A DNA stretch of 64,000 bases from CAKXIK01 sp050947015 (GTDB lineage Bacteria; Bacillota; Clostridia; Oscillospirales; Acutalibacteraceae): NCBI GenBank assembly GCA_050947015.1, contig JBMNVT010000006.1, forward strand, positions 1 to 64,000, given 5' to 3'. Below, in pieces: positions 25,793 to 35,132 of the stretch (its first letter is position 1; each line of letters begins with the position of its first letter). Under the pieces are notes generated by a model. The model saw only the letters and a list, made by a program, of their open reading frames with translations, was not told the origin of the DNA and ran no database searches. A program made the position numbers and the translations under genes.

Positions 25793-27577
25793 TTACATTT
25801 TTGCCAGTCTGGCCTTCAGATCAGCCAGCTGCTGTTTCAGCTCCGCCGGGAGCTTGTCGCCGAATTTCTTATAATGTTCTTCAATTTCGGCAGCTTCTTT
25901 CTCCCAAACGTCCTTGTCAACCTGCAGGATGCCCTTAAGCGTATCCAAATCCATATCAAGATCGGTCAGGTCAATATCTTCCGGCTTCGGCACATAGCCG
26001 ATCGCGGTTTCGGTCGCGTCAGCCTTGCCGTCGCAGCGGTCAATGATCCAGTTCAGGACGCGGGCATTATCGCCGAAGCCCGGCCAGATAAAGTTTCCGT
26101 CATCATCGGTACGGAACCAGTTAACGTTGAAAATCTTAGGAGCCTTGTCGCCCAGTTTCTTGCCCATCTCAAGCCAATGTGCGAAGTAATCGCCCATATT
26201 GTAGCCACAGAACGGCAGCATGGCCATCGGGTCGCGGCGAACGACGCCAACCGCGCCGGCAGCCGCCGCAGTTGTTTCGGAAGCCATAGTGGAACCGATG
26301 AACACACCGTTGACCCAATCGGTGGACTGATAAACCAGCGGCGCGCACTTTGCACGGCGACCGCCGAAGATGATGGCGGAGATCGGAACGCCGGCTCCCT
26401 TGTCAAATTCGTCCGAAATGCAGGGGCAGTTTTTTGCCGGAGCGGTAAAGCGGGAATTGGGGTGAGCGGCATAGGTCGACTTATCCGCCTTATTGAACTT
26501 AGAGGCATCCCATTTGTTGCCCTTCCAGTCGAGCGCGTTCTGCGGCAGGTTCTTGTTCAGACCTTCCCACCACACCGTGTTGTCGTCCAGATCAAGCGCA
26601 ACGTTGGTGAAAATTGTATTCTTCTTGGTGCTTTCGAGCGCATTGAAATTAGAATGCTCGTTTGTGCCGGGCGCCACGCCGAAGAAGCCGTTTTCCGGGT
26701 TGATGGCGTACAGGCGGCCGTCCTCGCCGATCTTCATCCAAGAAATATCGTCGCCGACAGTCCAAATCTTGTAGCCCTTGTCGCGCAGGTATTTCGGCGG
26801 AATGAGCATAGCCAGATTGGTTTTGCCGCAGGCAGACGGGAACGCAGCGGCAACGTATTTGACTTCGCCCTGCGGATTCTGCAGGCCGAGGATCAGCATA
26901 TGCTCCGCCATCCAACCTTCTTTCCAGCCCTGATAAGAAGCGATGCGCAGCGCAAAGCACTTTTTGCCGAGCAGAACGTTTCCGCCGTAAGCGGAGTTGA
27001 CGGAGATAATGGTGTTGTCCTCCGGGAAATGGCAGATATAGCGGTTTTCCGGATCAACATTGCACTTGCAGTGCAGACCGCGCACCCAGTCGTTGCTGTC
27101 GCCAAGCACTTCCAGCACCTTGCTGCCTACACGGGTCATGATGGCCATGTTAAGAACAACATAGATGGAATCGGTTACCTCTACGCCGATTTTTGCAATC
27201 GGAGAACCGATCGGACCCATGGAGAACGGAATGATATACATCGTGCGGCCTTTGTAGCTTCCGCGGGCGATATCATACAGCTTTTTGTACATTTGCTGCG
27301 GGTCGTACCAATGATTGGTCGGACCAGCGTTTTCCTGCGTTTTGGAGCAGATGAAAGTGCGGTCTTCCACGCGTGCAACATCGTTGGGCAGCGTTCTGTG
27401 CAGATAGCAGCCCGGCAGTTTTTCCTCATTCAACTTGATCATCTCGCCGGTCTTAACGGACTCGGCACGCAGCCCCTCCAATTGCTCTTCGGAACCGTCG
27501 ATCCAGACGACCTGATCCGGATTGAGAAGCTGTTTCATTTCCTCAAGCCATTTGAGGAGAGTCGGATTCTTTGTCAT
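25793..27577 (-). CDS. pckG: Phosphoenolpyruvate carboxykinase (GTP)
   Basis: 594 residues from ATG at 27577 (AAAGGAG upstream). Contains AAFPSACGKTNLAM, the kinase-1a loop with the hyper-reactive Cys diagnostic of GTP-dependent PEPCK, and VGDDISWM (kinase 2). It interconverts oxaloacetate and PEP; in anaerobic Clostridia it often runs toward oxaloacetate, feeding succinate or amino-acid synthesis. Single-gene transcript with its own promoter and terminator. The extra 19 codons of the longer frame overlap the leader and lack a ribosome-binding site. Confidence 0.95.
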   Translation of the reverse strand: MTKNPTLLKWLEEMKQLLNPDQVVWIDGSEEQLEGLRAESVKTGEMIKLNEEKLPGCYLHRTLPNDVARVEDRTFICSKTQENAGPTNHWYDPQQMYKKLYDIARGSYKGRTMYIIPFSMGPIGSPIAKIGVEVTDSIYVVLNMAIMTRVGSKVLEVLGDSNDWVRGLHCKCNVDPENRYICHFPEDNTIISVNSAYGGNVLLGKKCFALRIASYQGWKEGWMAEHMLILGLQNPQGEVKYVAAAFPSACGKTNLAMLIPPKYLRDKGYKIWTVGDDISWMKIGEDGRLYAINPENGFFGVAPGTNEHSNFNALESTKKNTIFTNVALDLDDNTVWWEGLNKNLPQNALDWKGNKWDASKFNKADKSTYAAHPNSRFTAPAKNCPCISDEFDKGAGVPISAIIFGGRRAKCAPLVYQSTDWVNGVFIGSTMASETTAAAAGAVGVVRRDPMAMLPFCGYNMGDYFAHWLEMGKKLGDKAPKIFNVNWFRTDDDGNFIWPGFGDNARVLNWIIDRCDGKADATETAIGYVPKPEDIDLTDLDMDLDTLKGILQVDKDVWEKEAAEIEEHYKKFGDKLPAELKQQLADLKARLAKM

Positions 27578-27689
27578 ACTGATTTTGCTCCTTTCGGTAT
27601 TCACCATTCTTTTCCAGCAGAACTGCAACGCCAAAATTTAATATCTTCAAGCATTTCGCCTTGCTGACAAAAGGATAATACTCTGCTTT

Positions 27690-27718
27690 ATTATACTGAA
27701 AAACATTCCGTTTATCAA
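27690..27718 (-). promoter_or_regulatory. Promoter of pckG
   Basis: On the minus strand TTGATA (27718-27713), 17-base spacer, TATAAT (27695-27690), about 113 bases upstream of the pckG start. Confidence 0.7.
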
Positions 27719-27764
27719 TGAAGAAATTGTGAATATTTTGTCAGGTTTTTCAATTTCTTTTGGT

Positions 27765-28071
27765 GTTTCTGCACTCCGGGAAACCGAAAACGGTTTGTGC
27801 CGACACTTACAGAAGAACGCTGAGCCGGTCATAACATTCCCGCAGATCCCGCAGCGAATGTTTTCTGTCCCACCGCACGCAGATACTCTTTGTCGGGCAT
27901 CAGTTCCGGACACGGGCGTTCCGCAAAACAGAGTTCTGCTGTCAGCTTACGCCACGAAAGCGACAGTTCCACAGCATGAATATCGTTTTCAGCGCATTCT
28001 GTCAGAAAAGCCTTGTCGAATCTTTCATAAAACCCGGAGGATACCGCAATCGGCCAAAATGGCTGCTTCAT
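27765..28071 (-). pseudogene. Sugar-phosphate isomerase/epimerase-like fragment
   Basis: A good start (AAAGGAG before ATG at 28071) leads to MKQPFWPIAVSSGFYERFDK and AFLTECAENDIHAVELSLSW, resembling the first beta-alpha unit of the xylose-isomerase-like TIM-barrel family. After about 60 residues the similarity stops, and a stop codon follows at 27829. A further segment (RWDRKHSLRDLRECYDRL) is readable in a shifted frame. Normal family members have about 270 residues, so most of the barrel is deleted. Confidence 0.55.
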
Positions 28072-28125
28072 TAAGAAAACACTCCTTTCCGAAACATCAG
28101 AACCATCTAATCTGAAGGAATCCTT

Positions 28126-29139
28126 TTACTGCCTCAGTTCAATCGGCAGCGAAGCCATCGCATTCAGCCCGGCACCGGCCCGGTTGCCGGCCTGAAATTC
28201 ATAATACCCCTGCGCACCCACCATAGCTCCGTTATCTCCGCAGAGCGAGAGCGGCGGAACAAAAAACCTGCGTCCGCTTGCGGCACACTCCGCCTCCAGC
28301 CGCGCGCGCAGTTCGGAATTTGCCGAAACACCGCCAGCCAACGCCAACGTACGGTAACCGAGATCCTTTGCCGCCAACAGAAAATTTTCCGTCAGCATGT
28401 TGACGACCGCGCGGCGAAACGACGCGGCAAGATCGGCGGCTGGCAGTGCCTCTCCCTTTTGCTGTGCGTTATGAATCAGATTGATCACGGCGGTTTTTAA
28501 GCCGGAAAAACTGAAATCATAAGGGCTTCCGGCAACGTGCGGGCGCGGCAGAAGAAACGCCTCCGGGTTTCCGCCCTGTGCGGTTTTGTCCAGATGAACG
28601 CCGCCCGGATAAGGCATTCCCATGGCGCGTGCAGCCTTATCAAACGCCTCTCCCGCTGCGTCGTCGCGCGTTTTGCCGACCACACGCATCACGGTATAAT
28701 CCTGCACCTCAACAATATGGCTGTTGCCGCCCGAAACCACAAGACAGAGGAACGGTGGCTTCAGCTCCCGATGCGCCAGATAATTAGCGGCAATGTGCGA
28801 CCGGAGATGGTGCACGCCCACCAGCGGCAGACCGTTGGCCGCCGCAAAGCCTTTGGCAAAATTGACGCCAACCAGCAGTGAGCCAATCAATCCGGGGGCA
28901 AACGTGACTGCAACGCCATCCAATTGTGATGGCGTAAGACCCGCACCGTCAAGCGCGCCGCGCACGACGGTGCAAATATTTTCGGTATGGCGTCGGGATG
29001 CGATCTCCGGCACGACGCCGCCGTATTGTTTGTGTTCCTCCACCTGAGAGTTCAGTACATTGGAAAGAATTTTTCTCCCGTCTTCGACAACTGCGGCGCC
29101 GGTATCGTCACAGGAGGATTCAATTGCCAGAATTCGCAT
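28126..29139 (-). CDS. tsaD: tRNA N6-threonylcarbamoyladenosine transferase
   Basis: 337 residues of the Kae1/TsaD family: ESSCDDTGAAVV at the N-terminus, the metal site HHLRSH, VVSGGNSHIV and LALAGGVSANSELR. It transfers the threonylcarbamoyl group to A37 of ANN-decoding tRNAs, working with TsaB and TsaE. It is the last gene of a leuC-leuD-phosphatase-rimI-tsaD series; rimI beside tsaD is a common Firmicutes arrangement, but tsaB and tsaE are not here. Confidence 0.95.
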   Translation of the reverse strand: MRILAIESSCDDTGAAVVEDGRKILSNVLNSQVEEHKQYGGVVPEIASRRHTENICTVVRGALDGAGLTPSQLDGVAVTFAPGLIGSLLVGVNFAKGFAAANGLPLVGVHHLRSHIAANYLAHRELKPPFLCLVVSGGNSHIVEVQDYTVMRVVGKTRDDAAGEAFDKAARAMGMPYPGGVHLDKTAQGGNPEAFLLPRPHVAGSPYDFSFSGLKTAVINLIHNAQQKGEALPAADLAASFRRAVVNMLTENFLLAAKDLGYRTLALAGGVSANSELRARLEAECAASGRRFFVPPLSLCGDNGAMVGAQGYYEFQAGNRAGAGLNAMASLPIELRQ

Positions 29140-29184
29140 AATAACCGTCCTTTGCTATTCGGTATGCTGTACCTGCCGTTCAAT

Positions 29185-29637
29185 TTACTGTGCTGTGTTC
29201 GTCCAGGTCATCAGCACTGCATCCTCGGTAGGTTTGCGGTAAAAACCGCGCCGCCGACCGACCGGAACAAATCCCTCGCTTTGATACAGCGCCAAAGCGG
29301 CACCGTTGGACGCACGCACCTCCAGCGTCAGAAAGGAAAGCCCAAGGGCGCAGGAGCACTGTTTCAGCCGCTGCACCAGCGCGCGGCCGATCCCATGATT
29401 CCGGAATTGCGGAAACACGGCGATATCGGTGACCGACCCTTCATCCAGCACAAAGCTCATCCCCGCGTAGCCGACGACCTGCCCCTCCAACAGAGCAACA
29501 AAAAGTTCTATTCTGTCGTCTGAAAGCGCATCCTCCAGCTGACTGCGCGACCACGGCTCCGAAAAACATTCCTGTTCCAGCTGCGAAACAGCATCCAGAT
29601 GCTCCGCCGCAAACGGGAGAATCACGGCTTTACACAT
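29185..29637 (-). CDS. rimI: Ribosomal-protein-alanine acetyltransferase
   Basis: 150 residues, single GNAT domain. The acetyl-CoA loop is RNHGIGRALVQRL after the strand SVTDIAVFPQFR, and FLTLEVRASNGAALALYQSE followed by GF is the RimI-specific end. RimI acetylates the N-terminal Ala of ribosomal protein S18. Its first codons overlap the end of the preceding phosphatase gene by 8 bases. Confidence 0.88.
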   Translation of the reverse strand: MCKAVILPFAAEHLDAVSQLEQECFSEPWSRSQLEDALSDDRIELFVALLEGQVVGYAGMSFVLDEGSVTDIAVFPQFRNHGIGRALVQRLKQCSCALGLSFLTLEVRASNGAALALYQSEGFVPVGRRRGFYRKPTEDAVLMTWTNTAQ

Positions 29638-30067
29638 GGCTTTTCACCCTCTGCATCAGAATGCCGAGCGCCGCCGAAAGCTCTTCCCGGCAAGCGCGGT
29701 AGGCTTCAAGATCCTCGCCAAACGGGTCCCGAATATCGCCAAGGACGTAGATTTTCTCTCTTGGAGCACCCGCCTGCTCCAAAATATACGCGTGCGTGGG
29801 GCTGACGGTCACGATTAAATCTGCCGCGGCAATATCAGCGCCGGTGATTCTGTGAGAAGCGTGGCGTTCCAGATCGACGCCGATCTCCCGGCAGGCCTGC
29901 ACCGCATTGGCGGAAGCAGGCTTGTCCTCCAGCGCGCTGATCCCGGCACTGAACACCTGCAGCGAAAACAGCTTCTCCCGCGCGGCCAGCTGAGAAAATA
30001 TCCCTGCCGCCATCGGGCTTCGGCAGGTGTTTCCGGTACAGACAAATAAAATCCTCACGTTCTGCAA
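29630..30067 (-). CDS. Low-molecular-weight protein-tyrosine (arginine) phosphatase
   Basis: 145 residues. The active-site loop VCTGNTCRSPMA near the N-terminus contains the CX5R signature and the general-acid motif DIRDPFGE lies near residue 115. The Thr in the loop resembles YwlE, a protein-arginine phosphatase, rather than pure tyrosine phosphatases, so either substrate is possible. Overlaps rimI by 8 bases; 22 bases after leuD. Confidence 0.85.
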   Translation of the reverse strand: MQNVRILFVCTGNTCRSPMAAGIFSQLAAREKLFSLQVFSAGISALEDKPASANAVQACREIGVDLERHASHRITGADIAAADLIVTVSPTHAYILEQAGAPREKIYVLGDIRDPFGEDLEAYRACREELSAALGILMQRVKSHV

Positions 30068-30088
30068 ACGCTCCTTCCCGTTCGGCTT

Positions 30089-30574
30089 TCAGGCTTCGCG
30101 GATAGAATTAAGCAGCCCGCCCTTTTGAATGATATTCTGAATAAACGGCGGAAACGGCTGCGCCTGATACGTTTTTCCGGTCGTACGGTCGGTAATGACG
30201 CCGGTATCAAAATCGACGTGCACATCGTCGCCTTCATTGATCCCGTTGGCCGCCTCGTCACATTCCAGGATCGCCAGACCGATATTGATGGCGTTGCGGT
30301 AAAAAATACGCGCAAAGGTGGAGGCAATCACGCAGGAGACACCGCTCGCCTTGATCGCGATCGGCGCGTGTTCCCGGGAAGAACCGCATCCGAAATTCTT
30401 CTGTGCTACAATAATATCGCCCGGCTGAACCTTTTTGACGAAATCCTTATCAATATCCTCCATGCAGTGGGAGGCCAGTTCCTCGTGCGAGGTGGTATTG
30501 AGGTACCGCGCCGGAATGATGACGTCGGTATCGATATTATCTCCGAACTTATGAACTTTTCCCTGTGCAATCAT
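30089..30574 (-). CDS. leuD: 3-isopropylmalate dehydratase, small subunit
   Basis: 161 residues, the swivel domain of the aconitase family. GDNIDTDVIIPARYL at the start and NFGCGSSREHAP in the middle are the conserved motifs. The short length is typical of the archaeal/clostridial LeuD type. With LeuC it isomerises 2- to 3-isopropylmalate in leucine synthesis. No leuA or leuB is in the window, so the related citraconate, homoaconitate or dimethylmalate substrates cannot be excluded. Confidence 0.88.
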   Translation of the reverse strand: MIAQGKVHKFGDNIDTDVIIPARYLNTTSHEELASHCMEDIDKDFVKKVQPGDIIVAQKNFGCGSSREHAPIAIKASGVSCVIASTFARIFYRNAINIGLAILECDEAANGINEGDDVHVDFDTGVITDRTTGKTYQAQPFPPFIQNIIQKGGLLNSIREA

Positions 30575-30609
30575 TGCAGAAGCCTGCCTTTCTGATTCAA
30601 TTCAATCGA

Positions 30610-31869
30610 TCACAGTTTTGCCGGATCGGTCAGATAACCGGTCACGGCGCTCGCCGCGGCCACCGCCGGGCTTGCCAGGTAAACCTCGGATTCGATGTGG
30701 CCCATGCGGCCGACAAAGTTGCGGTTGGTCGTCGCCACGGCGCGCTCGCCTTTGCCCAGAATGCCCATGTGGCCGCCAAGGCACGGTCCGCAGGTCGGCG
30801 TGGAAACAATGGCTTCCGCCTCAATGAACGTCTGCAGCAGGCCTTCCTTCATCGCATCCAGATAAATCTGCTGTGTGGCAGGAATCACGATGCAGCGCAC
30901 CCATTTTGCCACTTTGCGCCCTTTGAGCAATGCGGCCGCAGCGCGCAGATCTTCCATGCGGCCGTTGGTGCAGGAGCCGATGACCACCTGATCGATTTTC
31001 ACTTCGCCCACCTCGTCGATGGTTCGCGTGTTCGACGGCAGATGCGGAAACGAAACCGTCGGCCGCAGCGTGGAAAGGTCAATCGTGTAGGTTGCGGTAT
31101 ATTCGGCGTCCTCATCGGCGCAATATTCCACCGGTTCGCGCTGAAAACGGCTCTTGATGTATTCGCGGGTCACGTCGTCCACCGGGAAAATGCCGTTTTT
31201 GGCACCCGCTTCGATCGCCATATTGGCAATGCAGAGCCGGTCATCCATCGAAAGGCTTTTCACGCCGTCGCCGGTGAATTCCATCGACTGATACAGCGCG
31301 CCGTCCACGCCGATCATTCCGATAATATGCAGGATCACGTCCTTGCCGCTCACATACTCCGGCAGAGAACCGGTCAGTACAAAACGGATGGCGGACGGCA
31401 CCTTGAACCACGCCTTGCCGGTGATCATACCGGCGGCCATATCGGTTGAACCGACTCCGGTGGAAAACGCGCCGAGCGCGCCGTAGGTGCAGGTGTGGGA
31501 ATCCGCGCCGATAATGCAGTCGCCCGGGCCGACAAGCCCCTGCTCCGGCAGCAGCGCATGTTCAATCCCGACGCGGCCGACGTCATAATAGTGCAGAATA
31601 TCGTACTGGTTGGCAAAATTACGCACCAGCCGACACTGCTCTGCCGCCTTAATATCTTTGTTCGGTGTAAAGTGATCCATCGTCAGCGTAATGCGGCTGC
31701 AGTCAAAAACTGCGTTGGCGCCTGCTTTTTCAAACTCCTTTACCGCGACCGAGGCGGTGATATCGTTGCCGTGAACAATGTCCAGCTTTGCCTCGATCAG
31801 CTGCCCGGCCTTTACTTCGCTGAGCCCCGCGTGCGCGGCCAGAATTTTTTGCGTCATTGTCATTCCCAT
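30610..31869 (-). CDS. leuC: 3-isopropylmalate dehydratase, large subunit
   Basis: 419 residues from ATG at 31869 (AGGAAGG upstream). The three cluster cysteines are present in VIGSCTNGR and TPTCGPCLGG, holding the [4Fe-4S] cluster; GADSHTCTYGALGAF is the conserved N-terminal motif. Catalytic partner of LeuD, 35 bases downstream. First gene of the operon that continues to tsaD. Confidence 0.9.
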   Translation of the reverse strand: MGMTMTQKILAAHAGLSEVKAGQLIEAKLDIVHGNDITASVAVKEFEKAGANAVFDCSRITLTMDHFTPNKDIKAAEQCRLVRNFANQYDILHYYDVGRVGIEHALLPEQGLVGPGDCIIGADSHTCTYGALGAFSTGVGSTDMAAGMITGKAWFKVPSAIRFVLTGSLPEYVSGKDVILHIIGMIGVDGALYQSMEFTGDGVKSLSMDDRLCIANMAIEAGAKNGIFPVDDVTREYIKSRFQREPVEYCADEDAEYTATYTIDLSTLRPTVSFPHLPSNTRTIDEVGEVKIDQVVIGSCTNGRMEDLRAAAALLKGRKVAKWVRCIVIPATQQIYLDAMKEGLLQTFIEAEAIVSTPTCGPCLGGHMGILGKGERAVATTNRNFVGRMGHIESEVYLASPAVAAASAVTGYLTDPAKL

Positions 31870-31944
31870 ACCGATGATCCTTCCTTTCAGCCGGCGGCGC
31901 GGCCGCGCGCCGCCGAAACAGGTTACTAAAAGCATTTAAAATTA

Positions 31945-31973
31945 ATTATAATTCAATTCCGGCCTGCTTGCAA
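31945..31973 (-). promoter_or_regulatory. Promoter of leuC operon
   Basis: On the minus strand TTGCAA (31973-31968), 17-base spacer, TATAAT (31950-31945), 75 bases upstream of leuC. I see no T-box or leucine leader peptide in the short leader. Confidence 0.65.
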
Positions 31974-32082
31974 CCGCCTGAACGGCGCAAAACAAAAAAA
32001 GTGTGGCTTTTGTCAATCATCACAAAAAAGTAATACAAATACACCTGTCCACCGGTCAAAGGCATGATTTTGTCGAAATTCC

Positions 32083-32111
32083 TTGCACTGCCGCAAAGAA
32101 AAGTCTATAAT
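32083..32111 (+). promoter_or_regulatory. Promoter of apgM
   Basis: TTGCAC (32083-32088), 17-base spacer, TATAAT (32106-32111), 100 bases upstream of the apgM start. The 341 bases between leuC and apgM hold this and the leuC promoter, and nothing else I recognise. Confidence 0.7.
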
Positions 32112-32210
32112 AATAGCATCATTTTATGTCCTTCTATGGCGCACATGTGTTGCCGAATGATGTTTTCCGACAGCAAATTCTCTTGTCGGATCGGAAAGGT
32201 TTGATTCTCT

Positions 32211-33422
32211 ATGAAATACGCAGTTGTTCTTTGCGACGGAATGGCTGATTATCCCGCGCCCGAATTGCAGGGAAAAACACCGATGATGACAGCGGAAAAA
32301 CCGAACATGGACAGACTGGCGCAGAACGGAACCGTTGGGCTTGTCAAAACCGTTGACGATTCCATGACGCCCGGAAGCGATGTTGCAAATCTTTCCGCAA
32401 TGGGCTATGACCCCAAAATTTACTATTCGGGCCGTTCTCCGTTGGAAGCCGTCAGTATGGGCATCGACTTGGCAGACAGCGACGTAACGGTTCGCTGCAA
32501 TCTTGTCACCCTTTCGGAAGACGAACCGTTCGAACAGAAAAAGCTGATTGATTACTGCGCGGACGATATTTCCACAGACGAAGCAAAGCAGTTGATTCAG
32601 GCGGTTCAAAAGGTGCTGGGCAACGAAAGCTTTGCCTTTTACCCCGGCGTCAGCTACCGCCACTGCCTTGTCTGGCATGAGGGCGTGCTGGAGCTGGGCG
32701 AGCTAACTCCCCCGCATGACATTCCCGGACGCGTGATTGGCGAATATCTTCCCAAAACCGCTGCGTCACAGCCCCTTTGTGATCTGATGGAACGCGCTTA
32801 CAAGGTGCTGCGGGATCATCCGGTAAACCAGTCGCGCATTGCCCGCGGCAAACAGCCCGGCAACGGCATCTGGCTTTGGGGGCAGGGATTCCGTCCGCGC
32901 CTTGACCTGTTTTCCGAAAAATTCGGTCTGAAGGGTTCGGTAATTTCCGCAGTCGACCTAATCAAAGGGATCGGCGTCTGTGCCGGAATGAACGTCTGCA
33001 ATGTTCCCGGCGCGACCGGCTACATGGATACCAATTTTGAAGGCAAAACGCAGGCCGCCCTGGACGAATTGGCAGGCGGTCAGGATTTTGTGTATATTCA
33101 CCTGGAGGCTCCGGATGAGTGCGGCCACCGCCACGAGGTTGCCAACAAGGTAAAATCACTGGAAATGATCGATTCCCGCGTACTTGCCCCGCTGCTGGCC
33201 GGGCTTGACGCTTACGATAATTACCGTGTGTTGGTACTTCCAGATCATCCAACACCGCTTGTTACACGCACGCATGCACGCGACGCCGTTCCGTTTGTCA
33301 TATTTGAGAAAAAAGCGCAAAAGCAAAGCGGAATCAAGCGCTTTGACGAGCAAAGCGCAAGATCCACTGAGCTTTACGTCCCGCGCGGCTGTGAACTAAT
33401 GGATCTGTTCCTGAAAAAATAA
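32211..33422 (+). CDS. apgM: 2,3-bisphosphoglycerate-independent phosphoglycerate mutase, ApgM type
   Basis: 403 residues of the archaeal-type/alkaline-phosphatase superfamily. VVLCDGMADYP is the N-terminal metal site, TPGSDVANLSAMGYDP carries the catalytic Ser, and HLEAPDECGHRHE and LPDHPTP are later metal ligands. It interconverts 3- and 2-phosphoglycerate in glycolysis. In some Clostridia a paralogue is linked to homoserine or threonine metabolism (phosphonopyruvate-like family), but no such neighbour is seen. Confidence 0.88.
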   Translation: MKYAVVLCDGMADYPAPELQGKTPMMTAEKPNMDRLAQNGTVGLVKTVDDSMTPGSDVANLSAMGYDPKIYYSGRSPLEAVSMGIDLADSDVTVRCNLVTLSEDEPFEQKKLIDYCADDISTDEAKQLIQAVQKVLGNESFAFYPGVSYRHCLVWHEGVLELGELTPPHDIPGRVIGEYLPKTAASQPLCDLMERAYKVLRDHPVNQSRIARGKQPGNGIWLWGQGFRPRLDLFSEKFGLKGSVISAVDLIKGIGVCAGMNVCNVPGATGYMDTNFEGKTQAALDELAGGQDFVYIHLEAPDECGHRHEVANKVKSLEMIDSRVLAPLLAGLDAYDNYRVLVLPDHPTPLVTRTHARDAVPFVIFEKKAQKQSGIKRFDEQSARSTELYVPRGCELMDLFLKK

Positions 33423-33441
33423 GCTTTCCCGCCTGATTTTC

Positions 33442-33505
33442 AAAAAGCCATCTGAACCGTGTGTTCCCCCGTTTTAAGGGGATCCCGCTTCAGATGGCTT
33501 TTTTG
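33442..33505. terminator. Bidirectional terminator between apgM and metK
   Basis: AAAAAGCCATCTGAA and TTCAGATGGCTTTTT arms around a long loop that contains a CCCC/GGGG sub-stem; serves both convergent genes. Confidence 0.85.
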
Positions 33506-33535
33506 TTGTTTTTGATTTTCTGAAAAACAGTCAGC

Positions 33536-34726
33536 TTACTGCGCTGCAACCGCCGCCCGGAGTGCATCGGTACGATCTGTTTTTTCCCACGCTACGCCAA
33601 GTTCCTCACGCCCCATATGGCCATACGCCGCCAATGGCAGATAACGTGTATGGCGCAGGTTCAAATCGCGGATAATGGCGGCAGGGCGCAGGTCGAACAC
33701 GCTGCAGACTGCCTTCCGGAGCACGTCGTCGCTGACGGTTCCCGTGCCGAAGGAATCCACAAACACCGAAACCGGACGCGCAACGCCGATGGCATAGGCA
33801 AGCTGCACCTCACAGCGGCGAGCCAGACCGGCGGCCACAATGTTCTTTGCCACCCAGCGGGAAGCATAGGCCGCAGAACGATCCACCTTTGTAGGATCCT
33901 TGCCGGAAAAACAGCCACCGCCGTGACGGGCATATCCGCCGTAGGTATCGACGATGATCTTTCGGCCGGTCAGCCCGCTGTCCCCTGCCGGGCCTCCGAT
34001 GACAAAACGGCCGGTTGGATTGATATAGATCTTAATATCGCCCTTGTCCAACTCCTTGGGGATGACCGGCGCAATCACCTCACGCAGCAGATCAGCGCGA
34101 ATCTGCTCCAGTGTGACCTCCGGCGCATGCTGAGTGGAAATCACGACGGTGTCCAGCCGCAGCGGATGATTCTGTTCGTCAAATTCCACCGTGACCTGTG
34201 TTTTTCCATCCGGGCGAAGATAGGGAAGCGTTCCGTCGCGGCGAACCTGCGTCAAACGGCGCGCAAGCCTGTGCGCCAGCGATGCAGTGACCGGCATCAG
34301 CTCCGGTGTTTCGTCACAGGCATATCCGAACATCATGCCCTGGTCTCCTGCGCCAATTTTGTCGAGCGCATCGCCGTCGCCCCCGCGCGATTCCAATGAA
34401 TCGTTGACACCCATCGCGATATCGGGCGATTGACTGTCGATCGATGTCAGAACTGCGCAGCTGTCGCCGTCAAAGCCGCAGCTTGGGTCGTCATAACCGA
34501 TCGCCTTTACGGTGCGGCGCACAATGGACGGAATATCAACGTAACAGTCGGTTGAAATTTCACCCATGACATGCACCATTCCGGTTGTTGCCGTCGTTTC
34601 ACACGCCACATGCGCGTTCTCGTCCCGGGAAAGAATTTCATCAAGAATCGCGTCGGAAATTTGGTCGCAAACTTTATCGGGATGTCCCTCCGTTACGGAT
34701 TCAGACGTAAAAAAATGAGTTGCCAT
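33536..34726 (-). CDS. metK: S-adenosylmethionine synthetase
   Basis: 396 residues from ATG at 34726 (AAAGGAG upstream). Conserved motifs FTSESVTEGHPDKVCDQISD, GAGDQGMMFGYA, and GGGCFSGKDPTKVDRS are intact. It makes SAM from methionine and ATP. Preceded by a SAM-I riboswitch, so expression should fall when SAM is abundant. The longer frame into the riboswitch is not coding. Confidence 0.95.
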   Translation of the reverse strand: MATHFFTSESVTEGHPDKVCDQISDAILDEILSRDENAHVACETTATTGMVHVMGEISTDCYVDIPSIVRRTVKAIGYDDPSCGFDGDSCAVLTSIDSQSPDIAMGVNDSLESRGGDGDALDKIGAGDQGMMFGYACDETPELMPVTASLAHRLARRLTQVRRDGTLPYLRPDGKTQVTVEFDEQNHPLRLDTVVISTQHAPEVTLEQIRADLLREVIAPVIPKELDKGDIKIYINPTGRFVIGGPAGDSGLTGRKIIVDTYGGYARHGGGCFSGKDPTKVDRSAAYASRWVAKNIVAAGLARRCEVQLAYAIGVARPVSVFVDSFGTGTVSDDVLRKAVCSVFDLRPAAIIRDLNLRHTRYLPLAAYGHMGREELGVAWEKTDRTDALRAAVAAQ

Positions 34727-34751
34727 TTTGATTGCTCCTTTCGTTTTGACA

Positions 34752-34892
34752 CACAAAAAACACGCCGGGCAAGCGAGCGTCTGGCGTGTTACCACCTCAT
34801 CTGCCGGTTCTCACCGCAGGAATTGGCACCTTGCGCAATGCAGGTTGCCGGGCATCATCGGGCCTGTTCCCTCCGCCACTCGTGATAAGGAA
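34752..34892 (-). promoter_or_regulatory. SAM-I (S-box) riboswitch of metK
   Basis: On the minus strand the aptamer starts near 34889 with CTTATCACGAGTGGCGGAGG and continues with GGCCCGATGATGCCCGGCAA, a GGTGCCAATTCC segment and CAGATGAG, all signatures of the SAM-I class. An expression platform follows: AACACGCC/GGCGTGTT terminator stem (34790-34759) and T-run, 26 bases before metK. SAM binding should favour termination. Confidence 0.95.
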
Positions 34893-34916
34893 ATATTCAA
34901 TTTTTCTAACGGAATC

Positions 34917-34945
34917 AGTATACCAGATTATTTTTCTCTTGTCAA
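34917..34945 (-). promoter_or_regulatory. Promoter of SAM riboswitch-metK
   Basis: On the minus strand TTGACA (34945-34940), 17-base spacer, TATACT (34922-34917), 25-30 bases before the aptamer. Confidence 0.8.
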
Positions 34946-35058
34946 CCGCACCGGTTGCCGCATTGCGAGGCTGCAAAACAGAAAGCCGCGGCGCTTTTAA
35001 ATCGCGGAAAAACGGAACGGAATGTTCCGCCGTGTGCTGTCAAACCGTTCCCGGCGGA

Positions 35059-35087
35059 TTGACAGTACACGGCTTTCATTATATAAT
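35059..35087 (+). promoter_or_regulatory. Promoter of padR operon
   Basis: TTGACA (35059-35064), 17-base spacer, TATAAT (35082-35087), a consensus sigma-A promoter whose downstream edge is covered by two palindromes. Confidence 0.8.
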
Positions 35088-35115
35088 ATCATTATATGAT
35101 ATCGTATAACGATAT
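35086..35115. promoter_or_regulatory. Two overlapping 17-bp palindromes (PadR operator candidate)
   Basis: ATATCATTATATGATAT (35086-35102) and ATATCGTATAACGATAT (35099-35115) share four bases and occupy the start-site region of the padR promoter. Binding of the PadR dimer here would block transcription, giving autorepression. Confidence 0.65.
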
Positions 35116-35132
35116 TGAAAGAGGTGGATCTC

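Noticed and set aside
25781..27667. 628-codon antisense frame opposite PEPCK
   Set aside because: PEPCK motifs on the other strand are unequivocal; the frame results from codon bias of the real gene.
27647..27913. 88-codon frame on the minus strand upstream of pckG
   Set aside because: It overlaps the pckG promoter and only its middle part can be explained, as a shifted piece of the isomerase remnant.
31870..32210. Possible leucine T-box or leader peptide upstream of leuC
   Set aside because: The leader from the -10 box to leuC is about 75 bases, with no Leu-codon-rich frame and no terminator/antiterminator pair.
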